25,000 nucleotides of DNA from Cryptomeria japonica (GCF_030272615.1 NW_026729153.1:102501-127500); one strand, 5' to 3'. Counted from the stretch's first letter, positions 8,964 through 18,179 are shown. Made by a program: numbers and translations. The notes: generated from the sequence alone by a model not told the origin.

Positions 8964-11250
8964 GCCTTTTCTGGAAATTAGTGAAGGCAGCGCATCAAAG
9001 GTGCGCACCTCGCTGCCCACCTTGGTGTGCTCTGAGGTGCGCACCCGGGAGCGCTACGAAGTGTGCTCCAAGGTGCGGCGTGCACGTTGTCGGAGCCCGG
9101 TTTGCCCCGGGTGCGCACCTCGCCTGCACCTTGGCCGGGGTGGGCACCTTGGCTGGGTTTGCCCAGGGTGCGCTCCGAAGCGGGGTTACTGGAGCGCCCC
9201 CTCTTTTTTTGTCAGAGCGTTTGGTGGGGTTTCTCGCATTGGCTCTTCCCAGGCCCGGTTGTTGGGTGCGCTCCCACCCTGGCGCGCGCGAAGTTGGAAG
9301 TTGGGTTAATTGCCCGGGCGCGCACCTTCGCCAGGGTGGGCACCTTGGTGCGCACACCTTGGCTGGGCTGCGCACCAGGGCGGGCTCAAGATGGCACCAG
9401 CATTCCCTTTTTCTCACTATCTTTCAAAACGGAAATTTTAAAATCTCGTTTTTTTTTTGCCTTTTATGGAAATTAGTGAAGGCATCGCATCAAAGGTGCG
9501 CACCTCGCTGCCCACCTTGGTGTGCTCCGAGGTGCCCACCACGGTGCGCAACGCCGGTGCGAACCCGGGAGCGCCCCGATGTGTGCTCCAAGGTGCGGCG
9601 TGCACGAAGTCGGACCCCGGTTTGCCCCGGGTGCGCACCTCGCGTGCACCTTGGTGCGCACACCTTGGCTGGGTTGCGCGGCCTGGTGGGCACCATGGTG
9701 CGCACCAAGGAGCGCTCCGAAGTGTGCTCCAAGGTGCGGCGTGCACGAAGTCGGAGCCCGGTTTGCCCCGGGTACGCACCTCGCGTGCACCTTCGCCGGG
9801 GTGGGCACCTCGGCTGGGTTGCGCGCCCTGGTGCGCACCAAGGAGCGCTCCGAAGTGTGCTCCAAGGTGCGGCGTGCACGAAGTCGGAGCCCGGTTTGCC
9901 CCGGGTGCGCACCTTCGCCGCGGTGCGCACCATGGCGTGCACGAAGTCGGAGCCCGGTTTGCCCCGGGTGCGCACCTCGCGTGCACCTTCGGCGGGGTTG
10001 CGCGCCCTGGTGGGCACCATGGTGCGCACCAAGGAGCGCTCCGAAGTGTGCTCCAAGGTGCGGCGTGCACGAAGTCGGAGCCCGGTTTGCCCCGGGTGCG
10101 CACCTCGCGTGCACCTTCGCCGGGGTGGGCACCTCGGCTGGGTTGCGCGCCCTGGTGCGCACCAAGGAGCGCTCCGAAGTGTGCTCCAAGGTGCGGCGTG
10201 CACGAAGTCGGAGCCCGGTTTGCCCCGGGTGCGCACCTCGCGTGCACCTTCGCCGCGGTGGGCACCATGGCGTGCACGAAGTCGGAGCCCGGTTTGCCCC
10301 GGGTGCGCACCTCGCGTGCACCTTCGCCGGGGTGGGCACCTCGGCTGGGTTGCGCGCCCTGGTGCGCACCAAGGAGCGCTCCGAAGTGTGCTCCAAGGTG
10401 CGGCGTGCACGAAGTCGGAGCCCGGTTTGCCCCGGGTGCGCACCTCGCGTGCACCTTCGCCAGGGTGGGCACCTCGGTGCGCACACCTTCTCAATGTTTT
10501 CTTGCCTTTTCTGGAAATTGGTGAAGGCAGCGCATCAAAGGTGCGCACCTCGGTGTGCTCCGAGGTGCGAACCCGAGAGCGCTCCGAGGTGCCCACGAAG
10601 TCGAAAGTCGGGTTAATTGCATTGTTTTCCCCGGGTGCGCTCCGAGGTGCGCAACATCGGCGCGCACCAAGGAGGGCTCCGAAGTGTGCTCCAAGGTGCG
10701 CACGATGGCGTGCACCTCTGGTGCGCACGATTCGGAGCTCGGTTTGACCGGGGTGCGCACACCTTGGCTGGGTTGCGCACCTTTTGTGCGCTCCAAGGTG
10801 CGCACGAAGTCGGAGCTCGGTTTGCCCCGGGTGCGCACCTTCGCCAGGGTGCGCACCTTGATGCGCACGCCTTGGCTGGGCTGCGCACCTTGGTGGGCGC
10901 CATGGTGCGCACCTTTCGTGCGCTCCAAGGTGCGCACGAAGTCGGAGCTCGGTTTGCCCCGGGTGCGCACCTTGGTGGGCGCCATGGTGCACTCCGAGGT
11001 GCCCAAGATTGGTGCGCACCAAGGAGCGCTCCGAAGTGCGCTCCAAGGTGCGCGCGAAGTCGAAAGTTGGGTTAATTGTCCGGTTTGCCTCGGGTGCGCA
11101 CCTTGCGTGCACCTTCGCCAGGGTGGGCGCCTTGGTGCGCACACCTTGGCTGGGCTGCGCACACCTTGGCACCCGCGTTTCCTTCATTTTAAATTTTTTT
11201 TTTTTACAATCTCTCAAGTGGGAAATTCTATAATCTCAACTTTTTTTGCC

Positions 11251-11693
11251 TTTTCAGGAAACTTTTGAATGGAGCGCATCATTGGTGCGCTCCGAAGTGT
11301 GCTCCAAAGCTCTCTCCAGCTGCGTGCACCTGCCCCGGCCGCGCACCCGGCCCCGCCCAGCTTCGCTCACCTGTCCCGGGCGTCTGGTGCGGAACCTTAG
11401 AGTAAGAAACATCACCGTGCACCTTGGCCAACGTGCGCGACTCGACCGAGCGCGCACTGGCCGAGGTGCACACCGATTTCACCTGGGTGCGCGCGCAGCA
11501 CCTCGGGCGCACCGGGGTGCGCGCACAACGCCCGGGTTGCACCGTGGCCTGTGTGCTCGGGGTGCCTCGGGTGCGCGCTCGGTGTCGCCCCCGCGCGCGC
11601 GGTAGTGCGGGCAGCGCACCCCGGCCCGACCCGGCCCCGACGAGAACGCAAACGGGCAAAAGGTTTATTCAAATAGCATTGCGACGCCCGGCG
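11251..11693. other. Flank 3' of 5S gene 2, no gene seen
   Basis: This is the second copy of 3310-3752, with scattered point differences such as GGGGTGCCTC for GGGGCGCCTC. Nothing else is recognisable. Confidence 0.7.
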
Positions 11694-11706
11694 AAAAACT
11701 AAAAAA
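11694..11706 (-). terminator. Pol III T-tract terminator of 5S gene 2
   Basis: On the minus strand CACCC is followed directly by six T, then AG, then five T. It differs from copy 1 by an A-to-T change that extends the first run. Confidence 0.8.
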
Positions 11707-11824
11707 GGGTGCAACACCGGGACTTCCCGGGAGGTCACCCATCCCAGTACTACTCCGGCCCAAGCGCGCTTAACTGCGGAGTTCTGATGGGATCCGGTGC
11801 ACTAATGCTGGTATGATCGCACCC
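11705..11824 (-). rRNA. 5S rRNA: 5S ribosomal RNA gene, copy 2
   Basis: This is a second complete 5S gene, exactly 7941 bp to the right of copy 1 and in the same minus orientation. It has the same A box, intermediate element, C box and helix I ends. Within the transcribed region up to the final CACCC I see one difference: plus-strand base 11806 is T where copy 1 has C at 3865, giving A instead of G at gene position 19. In the gymnosperm-type sequence, position 19 should sit in helix II opposite a C, so this copy may carry an A-C mismatch there. A also occurs at that position in flowering-plant 5S genes, where the partner is U. The first base after CACCC also differs (T instead of A), which lengthens the terminator T run. 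It could be a functional variant or an early pseudogene; the promoter elements are untouched. Confidence 0.96.
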
Positions 11825-11852
11825 GTTATGAGCTTGTCGCAGTGTGTACTTA
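11825..11852 (-). promoter_or_regulatory. 5S gene 2 upstream promoter region
   Basis: This block is identical to the one upstream of 5S copy 1: TAAGTA at -28 to -23 and C at -1 on the minus strand. It supports a still-active second copy despite the position-19 change. Confidence 0.6.
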
Positions 11853-12560
11853 GCAAACCGCGACCCACGTGCGAATCCACCCCGGCCACCCACCCCCGTC
11901 GAGGTGCACACCCTCCCTCGCGAAGTGCGCCCCGTTCGCCAAGTGTGAGCCCTGCCCGGGTGCGCGCACCTTGCTAGGGCGTCGGGTGTGCACCCGGCCC
12001 GGCCTACGTGCGTGCACCTGGAGGGGGCGTCGTGTGCGTGCAGTGTCCCGTCTGCAACGCGGTGCCCACACACCACCTCGGGCGCAACGACCTGCGCTCA
12101 CATGTGGGCCGAGTGCACCTTGGTGCATGTTCGGGGCGCCTCGGGTGCACGCTCGATCTTGCCCCGGTGCACCAAGGCGCTCGGTTTGCCCCGGGTGCGC
12201 ACTTGGTGCAAGGTGGGCACCCAAAATAGGGATCAAGCACCAAAACACAAGTTTCGGGATGCAAAATGGGACCCAAGGACCACAAATGCGTTCCAAGACC
12301 CATGATGGGTCCACGAGAACAAAAATGTGTTCCGAGACTTAATAAACAAATATTGGGTTTTAGGAGAAGAAACATGCTCTGATGCCCAAAACGAGAATCG
12401 ACCCCGAAAAGGCCACAGGCCAAAAGTGGGATGCGAGACAAAAAAAAATGGGACCCGAGGACCAAAATTGGGTTCCCAGGTCGAAGACAGGGCAACCGGA
12501 CAAGAAACGACCTCTAAGGCTCGAAATGAGTCCCGACGACTAAAACTTGACAAGAAGCAC
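11853..12560. other. Flank 5' of 5S gene 2 and A-rich island
   Basis: This is the second copy of 3912-4619: GC-rich to about 12226, then the A-rich degenerate repeat island. No gene is seen. Confidence 0.65.
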
Positions 12561-14280
12561 CCATCAGGCACCCAACTCGACACCCATGGGATGCCGACCC
12601 ACCCGGGCTTCCACCTAGCACACCTTGGCACCCACCCACCCTCGCACCCAACCTCGCACCCAACTTAGCACCTTTGAACCCACATTGGCACTCACCCTGA
12701 CCCTGGCACCTTGGAACCCACATTGGCACTCACCTTGACCCTGGCACCCACCTTTGCACTCACCTTGGGACCCACCCTGGCTCCCACCTCGGCACCCACC
12801 CAGACACCCACCTTGGTTCCTTGGCACCCACCTTGGATCCTTGGCACCCACCCCGACACCCACCTTGGCACGCAACTTGGCTACTTGCCACCCACCTTGG
12901 CTCCTTGACGCCCACCCCGACAACCACCCCGTGACCTACCCTGGCTAGGGTTGGTGCACACCCACCCTGGTGCCCACCTTGGCACCCACCCTATGACCCA
13001 CCTTGGCACGCACCTTAGTACCCACCCCGTTACCCACCCTAGGACCCACCCCGTGACCCACCTTGGCCAGGGTGGGTGCACCCACCCTGGTGCCCACCTT
13101 GGCACCCACCCATCCTAGCACCCAGCCTGTGACCGGGCTTGGAACCCAACCTTGCACCCGCACCCGTCTTGGCCAGTGTGGGTGCGCACCCATCCTGGCA
13201 CCCACGTTGTGACACACCCTTTAACCCACGCACCCTAGCACCCACGTTGGCACCCACCTTGGAACCCAACCTAGCAACTTGGCACCCACCCCGTGACCCA
13301 CCTTGGCATCCACCATAGCAGTCGCCGACTTGGCACCCACCTCGGCACCCACCTTGACACTTGTGGACCCACCTTGCCACTCACCCTAGCATCGACCCAT
13401 CCTAGCACCCACCCTGGCACCTTTGCACCCTAGCACTCACCCATCCTAGCACCTAACCTGTGACCCACCTTGACACTCACCCTCGCACCCACCTTGGAAC
13501 CCAACCTAGCACCCACCCACCCTGACACCAACCCTAGCACCTACCCACCCTTGCACCCACCCTGTGACCCATCTTGGCACCCACCCATCCTACCACTCAA
13601 CCTATCACCCACCTTCTCACCCACCTTGGCATCCACCTTAGCACCCACCCACACTGGCACCTTGGCACCCACCTCGGGCAAGGTGGGTGCACACCCACCC
13701 TGGCACCCAATTTAGAACCCACCGAGCATGTTACCCACCTTGGCACCCACATTGCAGCCCACCCTAGTACCCACCCTATGACCCACATTGGCATCCACAC
13801 CCTAGCACCCAGGCACCTCGACACCCGCCTTGACACCCACCCTAGCACTGAACCTGTGACCCACCTTGGAACTCACCCTAGAACCCACCCACCCTGTGAA
13901 CCACCTTGGCATCCACCTTAGCACCCACCCACCTTGGCACCCACTCTAGCACTCACCCATCCTAACACCCAACTTGTTACCCACCTTGGCACCCGCCCTC
14001 GCGTCCACCTTGAAACCCACCCTAGCACCCACCCACGCAGGAGCCCACCTTGGCACCCAACCTAACACCCACGCATCCTGGCACCCAACTTGTGACCCAC
14101 CTTGGAACCCACCCTAGTACCCACCTTTGAACCCACTATATCACCAACCCACCTTGGCACCCACCCTATGACCCTCTTTGGAATCCACCCTAGCACGCAC
14201 CCACCCTGGCACCCACCATGGAGCGCACCCTAGCACCCACCCACCTCGGCACGCACCTCAACACCCACCTTGGTGTGCGC
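12561..14280. repeat. C-rich minisatellite, long copy
   Basis: This is about 1.7 kb of degenerate tandem words built on CACCCACC(T/C)TGG and TAGCACCCACC. The first 518 bases match 4620-5137; the rest has no counterpart in the window. The strand bias (C on plus, G on minus) reverses briefly at GGCCAGGGTGGGTG-like turns near 13064, 13165 and 13678, which form short inverted repeats. No gene is visible. Confidence 0.88.
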
Positions 14281-14463
14281 ACTGCGCCAACCTCTCAAAG
14301 ACCCTATGTGGTGCGCTCCAAAGTGTACACCTTTGGTGCGCTCCAAGGTGCGCACCTTTGGTGCACACCGAGGTGCACACCAAAGTGTGCACCGAGGTGA
14401 GCACCAAAGTGCACTCCAGGGTGCACACCAAGGCGTGCACCTTTGGTGCGGTCAATGCAAACG
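14281..14463. repeat. Short palindromic GTGCAC/GTGCGC repeats
   Basis: This is a cluster of words of about 20 bp such as AAGGTGCGCACCTTTGGTGC and GAGGTGCACACCAAAGTG. It bridges the minisatellite and the first promoter repeat. Confidence 0.7.
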
Positions 14464-14514
14464 AATTCGGAAGTTGGGGTCGATGTCCTAATCGCTGCTG
14501 CAGACTACACGTAT

Positions 14515-14547
14515 GAGAATCGGACAAATAGCTTTATATAGGGGAGG
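14515..14547 (+). promoter_or_regulatory. Pol I promoter-like motif 1
   Basis: It has GAGAATCGGACAAATA, then TATATAGGGGAGG with TATATA at 14535-14540, matching the plant Pol I initiation consensus TATATA(A/G)GGGG. This copy has one extra T before the box. Confidence 0.75.
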
Positions 14548-14672
14548 TGTTGCGTTTGATGGGTCGACTCCCCTGGTTGTGTGCACTGCACCAACTTCAA
14601 AGACCCTGTCTTGTTTAAGAAGTCAAAAGTTGGGGTGGATGTCCTAATCATTGCTGCAGTCTACGCATGTAT

Positions 14673-14704
14673 GAGAATCAGACAAATAGCTTATATAGGG
14701 GAGG
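14673..14704 (+). promoter_or_regulatory. Pol I promoter-like motif 2
   Basis: TATATAGGGGAGG has its box at 14692-14697, preceded by GAGAATCAGACAAATAGCT. It is in the 157-bp array. Confidence 0.78.
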
Positions 14705-14892
14705 TGTTGCATTCGGTGGGTTGACTCCCCTGGTTGTGCGCACTGCGCCAACCTCAAAGACCCCGCATAGCAGAAGAAGTCGGAAGTCGGATTTTGGTGA
14801 GCACCAAGGCGTGCACCTTTGGTGCGGTCAACGCAGACGAATTCAGAAGTTGGGGTGGATGTCCTAATCGTTGTTGCAGGCTACACATGTAT

Positions 14893-14924
14893 GAGAATCA
14901 GACAAATAGCTTATATAGGGGAGG
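14893..14924 (+). promoter_or_regulatory. Pol I promoter-like motif 3
   Basis: The TATATA box is at 14912-14917 with the same upstream block as motif 2. It is 220 bp from motif 2 because of the inserted GTGCACC-type segment. Confidence 0.78.
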
Positions 14925-15049
14925 TGTTGGGTTTGATGGGTCAACTCCCTTGGTTGTGCGCATTACGCCAACCTCAAAGACCTTGTTTTCGTTAAGAAGT
15001 CAAAAGTTGGGGTCAATGTCCTAATGGCTCCTGCAGGCTACACATGTAT

Positions 15050-15081
15050 GAGAATCGGACAAATAGCTTATATAGGGGAGG
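15050..15081 (+). promoter_or_regulatory. Pol I promoter-like motif 4
   Basis: The TATATA box is at 15069-15074, with GAGAATCGGACAAATAGCT directly upstream. Confidence 0.78.
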
Positions 15082-15206
15082 TGTTGGGTTTGATGGGTCG
15101 ACTCCCCTGGTTGTGCGCATTACGTCAACCTCAAAGACCTTGTTTTCGTTAAGAAGTCAAAAGTTGGGGTCGATGTCCTAATTGCTCCTGTAGACTACAC
15201 ATGTAT

Positions 15207-15238
15207 GAGAATCAGACAAATAGCTTATATAGGGGAGG
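15207..15238 (+). promoter_or_regulatory. Pol I promoter-like motif 5
   Basis: The TATATA box is at 15226-15231. The downstream GGTTG/CAACC hairpin is degraded in this unit. Confidence 0.77.
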
Positions 15239-15363
15239 TGTTGGGTTTGATGGGTTGACTCCCCTAGTTGTTCGCATTACACCAACCTCAAAGACCTTGT
15301 TTTCGTTTAGAAGCCGAAAGTTGGGGTCGATGTCCTAATTGCTCCTGCAGGCTACGCATGTAT

Positions 15364-15395
15364 GAGAATCAGACAAATAGCTTATATAGGGGAGG
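15364..15395 (+). promoter_or_regulatory. Pol I promoter-like motif 6
   Basis: The TATATA box is at 15383-15388. It is the last unit of the 157-bp array, before the 52-bp array. Confidence 0.78.
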
Positions 15396-15540
15396 TGTTG
15401 GGTTTGATGGGTCGACTCCCCTGGTTGTGCGCATTGCGCCAACCTCAAAGACCCTGCATTGCGGATGAAGTCGAAAGTCAGAGTTTGGTGTGCTACAAGG
15501 TGTGGTCGAAGGTGCTCACCTAGGTGTGCACCTTTGGAGC

Positions 15541-16160
15541 ACAGGAAAAGTGCCCTCCAAAAGTGCGCACCTTTGGAGTGCACAAAAGTGCCCTCCAAAA
15601 GTGCGCACCTTTGGAGCGCAGAAAAGTGCCCTCCAAAAAGTGCCCTCCAAAAGTGCGCACCTTTGGAGCGCAGAAAAGTGCCCTCCAAAAAGTGCCCTCC
15701 AAAAGTGCGCACCTTTGGAGCGCAGAAAAGTGCCCTCCAAAAAGTGCCCTCCAAAAGTGCGCACCTTTGGAGCGCAGAAAAGTGCCCTCCAAAAAGTGCC
15801 CTCCAAAAGTGCGCACCTTTGGAGCGCAGAAAAGTGCCCTCCAAAAAGTGCCCTCCAAAAGTGCGCACCTTTGGAGCGCAGAAAAGTGCCCTCCAAAAAG
15901 TGCCCTCCAAAAGTGCGCACCTTTGGAGCGCAGAAAAGTGCCCTCCAAAAAGTGCCCTCCAAAAGTGCGCACCTTTGGAGCGCAGAAAAGTGCCCTCCAA
16001 AAAGTGCCCTCCAAAAGTGCGCACCTTTGGAGCGCAGAAAAGTGCCCTCCAAAAAGTGCCCTCCAAAAGTGCGCACCTTTGGAGCGCAGAAAAGTGCCCT
16101 CCAAAAAGTGCCCTCCAAAAGTGCGCACCTTTGGAGCGCAGAAAAGTGCCCTCCAAAAGT
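15541..16160. repeat. 52-bp tandem array between promoter groups
   Basis: Ten near-perfect 52-bp units start at 15601, 15653, 15705 and so on to 16069. They are flanked by 38-bp variants at 15563 and 16121 that lack one GTGCCCTCCAAAAA block. Each unit is GTGCGCACC, TTTGGAGCGCAG, then two GTGCCCTCC blocks, and TTTGGAG/CTCCAAA forms an inverted pair in each unit. It separates promoter motifs 6 and 7 by 897 bp. Confidence 0.93.
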
Positions 16161-16260
16161 GCGCACTTTTGGTGCGCACCAAGGCGCTGGTTCGGTCGTT
16201 GCAGGCGAGTTCGGAAGTTGGGGTCGATGTCCTGAGCGGAGGTGCAAACTACACAGGTGT

Positions 16261-16292
16261 CGGAATCGGACAAATAGCTTATATAGGGGAGG
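16261..16292 (+). promoter_or_regulatory. Pol I promoter-like motif 7
   Basis: The TATATA box is at 16280-16285, preceded by CGGAATCGGACAAATAGCT. It is the first of the 311-bp class. Confidence 0.78.
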
Positions 16293-16571
16293 TGTATGCT
16301 TCGATGGGTCGACTCCCCAGGTTGAGCGCACCGCGCCAACCTCAAAGACCCTACGGTATGGATGAAGTCGGAAGTTGGGTCCGATGACCGATTCGATTAG
16401 TAGGTATGCTCATGAGGTCGGAATTTGGGTCCGATGACCTGCCATGTGCAGGAAGGCGAATGTTGACACTGTGCGTTGCAAGGTGCACACCAAGGCGCTG
16501 GTGCGGTCTTTTTAGTCGAGTTCGGAAGTTGGGGTCGATGTCCTGATCGGAGGTGCAAGCTACACAGGTGT

Positions 16572-16603
16572 GGGAATCGGACAAATAGCTTATATAGGGG
16601 AGG
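16572..16603 (+). promoter_or_regulatory. Pol I promoter-like motif 8
   Basis: The TATATA box is at 16591-16596, with the same flanks as motif 7 apart from GGGAATC upstream. Confidence 0.78.
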
Positions 16604-16882
16604 TGTATGCTTCGTTGGGTCGACTCCCCGGGTTGAGCGCACCGCGCCAACCTCAAAGACCCTACGGTATGGATGAAGTCGGAAGTTGGGTCCGATGACC
16701 GATTCGATATGTAGGCATACTCGCGAGGTCGGAATTTGGGTCCGATGACCTGCCACGTGCAGGAAGGCGAATGTTGGCACTGTGCGTTGCAAGGTGCGCA
16801 CCAAGGCGCTGGTTCGGTCGTTGGAGGCGAGTTCGGAAGTTGGGGTCGATGTCTTGATCGGAGGTGCAAACTACACAGGTGT

Positions 16883-16914
16883 GGGAATCGGACAAATAGC
16901 TTATATAGGGGAGG
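16883..16914 (+). promoter_or_regulatory. Pol I promoter-like motif 9
   Basis: The TATATA box is at 16902-16907. It belongs to the third 311-bp unit. Confidence 0.78.
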
Positions 16915-17193
16915 TGTATGCTTCGTTGGGTCGACTCCCCGGGTTGAGCGCACCGCGCCAACCTCAAAGACCCTACGGTATGGATGAAGTCGGAAGTTGG
17001 GTCCGATGACCGATTCGATATGTAGGCATACTCGCGAGGTCGGAATTTGGGTCCGATGACCTGCCATGTGCAGGAAGGCGAATGTTGGGACTGTGCGTCG
17101 CAAGGTGCGCACCAAGGCGCTGGTGCCGTCGTTGCAGTCGAGTTCGGAAGTTGGGGTCGATGTCCTGGTCAGAGGTGCAAACTACACAGGTGT

Positions 17194-17225
17194 GGGAATC
17201 GGACAAATAGCTTATATAGGGGAGG
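17194..17225 (+). promoter_or_regulatory. Pol I promoter-like motif 10
   Basis: The TATATA box is at 17213-17218. It belongs to the fourth 311-bp unit. Confidence 0.78.
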
Positions 17226-17390
17226 TGTATGCTTCGATGGGTCGACTCCCTGGGTTGAGCGCACCGCGCCAACCTCAAAGACCCTACAGTATGGATGAAG
17301 TCGGAAGTTGGGTCCGATGACCGATTCGATACGTAGGCATATTGGCGAGGTCTGAATTTGTGTCCGATGACCTGCCATGCGCAGGAAGGC

Positions 17391-17650
17391 GGAATTTGGG
17401 TCCGATGACCGAGTTGATGGCGTGCCATGCGCAGAAAGGCGGAATTTGGGTCCGATGACCGAGTTGATGTTGATGGCCCGCCATGCACAGGAAGGCGGAA
17501 TTTGGGTCCGATGACCGATTTGAAGGCGTGCCATACGCAAAAAGGCGGAGTTTGGGTCCGATGACCGAGTTGATATTGATGGCCCGCCATGCGCAGGAAG
17601 GCGGAATTTGGGTCCGATGACCTGACATACGCATGGAGTCCGACTCGGGG
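17391..17650. repeat. Alternating 50/56-bp tandem array
   Basis: The word GGAATTTGGG (or GGAGTTTGGG) starts at 17391, 17441, 17497, 17547 and 17603. The spacing alternates 50, 56, 50, 56 bp, so the repeating dimer is 106 bp. Each unit carries TCCGATGACC and CCATGCGCAG-like words from the tail of the 311-bp repeat. Confidence 0.85.
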
Positions 17651-17738
17651 GCCGATGTTCGATTCGATGACTTGCATTGTGGGTAAAGTCGGAAGTTGTG
17701 GTCTTTGACCCGATTCGATGACCAGACTTCGGCTGCTT

Positions 17739-17770
17739 GAGAATCGGACAAATAACTTATATAGGGGAGG
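17739..17770 (+). promoter_or_regulatory. Pol I promoter-like motif 11
   Basis: The TATATA box is at 17758-17763, followed by GGGGAGG. It is the first of the long-unit class with ATAACTT upstream. Confidence 0.78.
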
Positions 17771-17794
17771 TAGTGTTCTCGAGCATCCTCCCCC

Positions 17795-17891
17795 CGTGCC
17801 CGTTTATGTCGATTGATGCTGGTGCTCGACTGGTTGGAGCGCTCGGATGCAAAAATCTTGCACCAGGATTTATCGATTGTGATGGACACGG
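17795..17891 (+). other. Promoter-proximal hairpin, unit 1
   Basis: Arms are at 17795-17825 and 17860-17891, starting 32 bases after the TATATA box. About 21 of 31 positions form Watson-Crick pairs plus two G-T wobbles, including a closing CTGGTGC/GCACCAG stem and a central TCGAT/ATCGA stem. The loop contains GCTCGGAT, shared with units 2 and 3. Confidence 0.68.
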
Positions 17892-18179
17892 CAAGTCTCC
17901 TGATTGCTATGCAGGAGCTCATCGTGAATCTCTATGCGGCCTTGGTATGGACTCGACCTGCGGAATGGTTCGGCAATGGTAGTCGCTCCAACACGTCCTT
18001 GCAATGGCCACAGAGGTGATTCGACTAGAGCTCCAGTCTAGCTTTTGGGTTGCTTGGCGGACTGGTATAGCCGCGATCGAGTTCCGGCCATGAACGTTTT
18101 AGATAGCTCTTGGGCTTTCTGGGACGGAAGTCGGAAGTTTGGGCTGTTGTCCGATTTGATGACCATTCTTCGGATGTGT

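Larger units (their letters stand above)
7863..13078. repeat. IGS super-repeat, copy A'
   Basis: This is the second full copy of the 1-5137 block. Subunits start at 7863, 8497, 8967, 9462 and 10507, and the 5S block starts at 11251. Homology to copy A ends at 13078 (matching 5137), inside the shared word CCAGGGTGGGTG. After this point copy A passes into subunit sequence, whereas A' continues in minisatellite. Confidence 0.93.
14464..15480 (+). repeat. 157-bp promoter-bearing tandem array (6 units)
   Basis: Six units run from GGAAGTTGGGGTCGATGTCC through the TATATAGGGG motif to CCAACCTCAAAGACC. TATATA starts are at 14535, 14692, 14912, 15069, 15226 and 15383, so spacing is 157 bp. The exception is unit 2 to 3 at 220 bp, where a 63-bp GTGCACC-type insert sits at about 14795-14840. 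Confidence 0.92.
16181..17390 (+). repeat. 311-bp promoter-bearing tandem array (4 units)
   Basis: Units start at AAGGCGCTGG (16181, 16492, 16803, 17114). TATATA boxes are exactly 311 bp apart at 16280, 16591, 16902 and 17213. Each unit runs through the promoter, a CTCAAAGACCCTAC segment, then GAAGTTGGGTCCGATGACC words. Confidence 0.93.

Noticed and set aside
8531-10747. A 738-codon open frame, with relatives at 669-2675, 1576-3276 and 9490-11217
   Set aside because: All six frames are open at once over the same tandem repeats. The translations are low-complexity repeats rich in Cys, Ala, Pro, Arg and His with no domain. The frames change wherever repeat number changes. They reflect GC-rich stop-poor DNA.
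1-13078. Transposable element with long direct repeats, with the 5S genes as a SINE3 or Cassandra-type derivative
   Set aside because: I see no reverse transcriptase, poly-A tail, target-site duplication or terminal repeats with primer-binding site. The 5S copies are full length with both ends and proper terminators, and their flanks are spacer repeats.
15541-16160. CRISPR array
   Set aside because: There are no unique spacers; the whole 52-bp unit is repeated. The setting is eukaryotic rDNA.
15335-16345. Open frames on both strands across the 52-bp array, including 336 codons on the minus strand
   Set aside because: The unit is stop-free in several frames on both strands, and 52 is not a multiple of 3, so the frame shifts each unit. 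There is no start context or domain.
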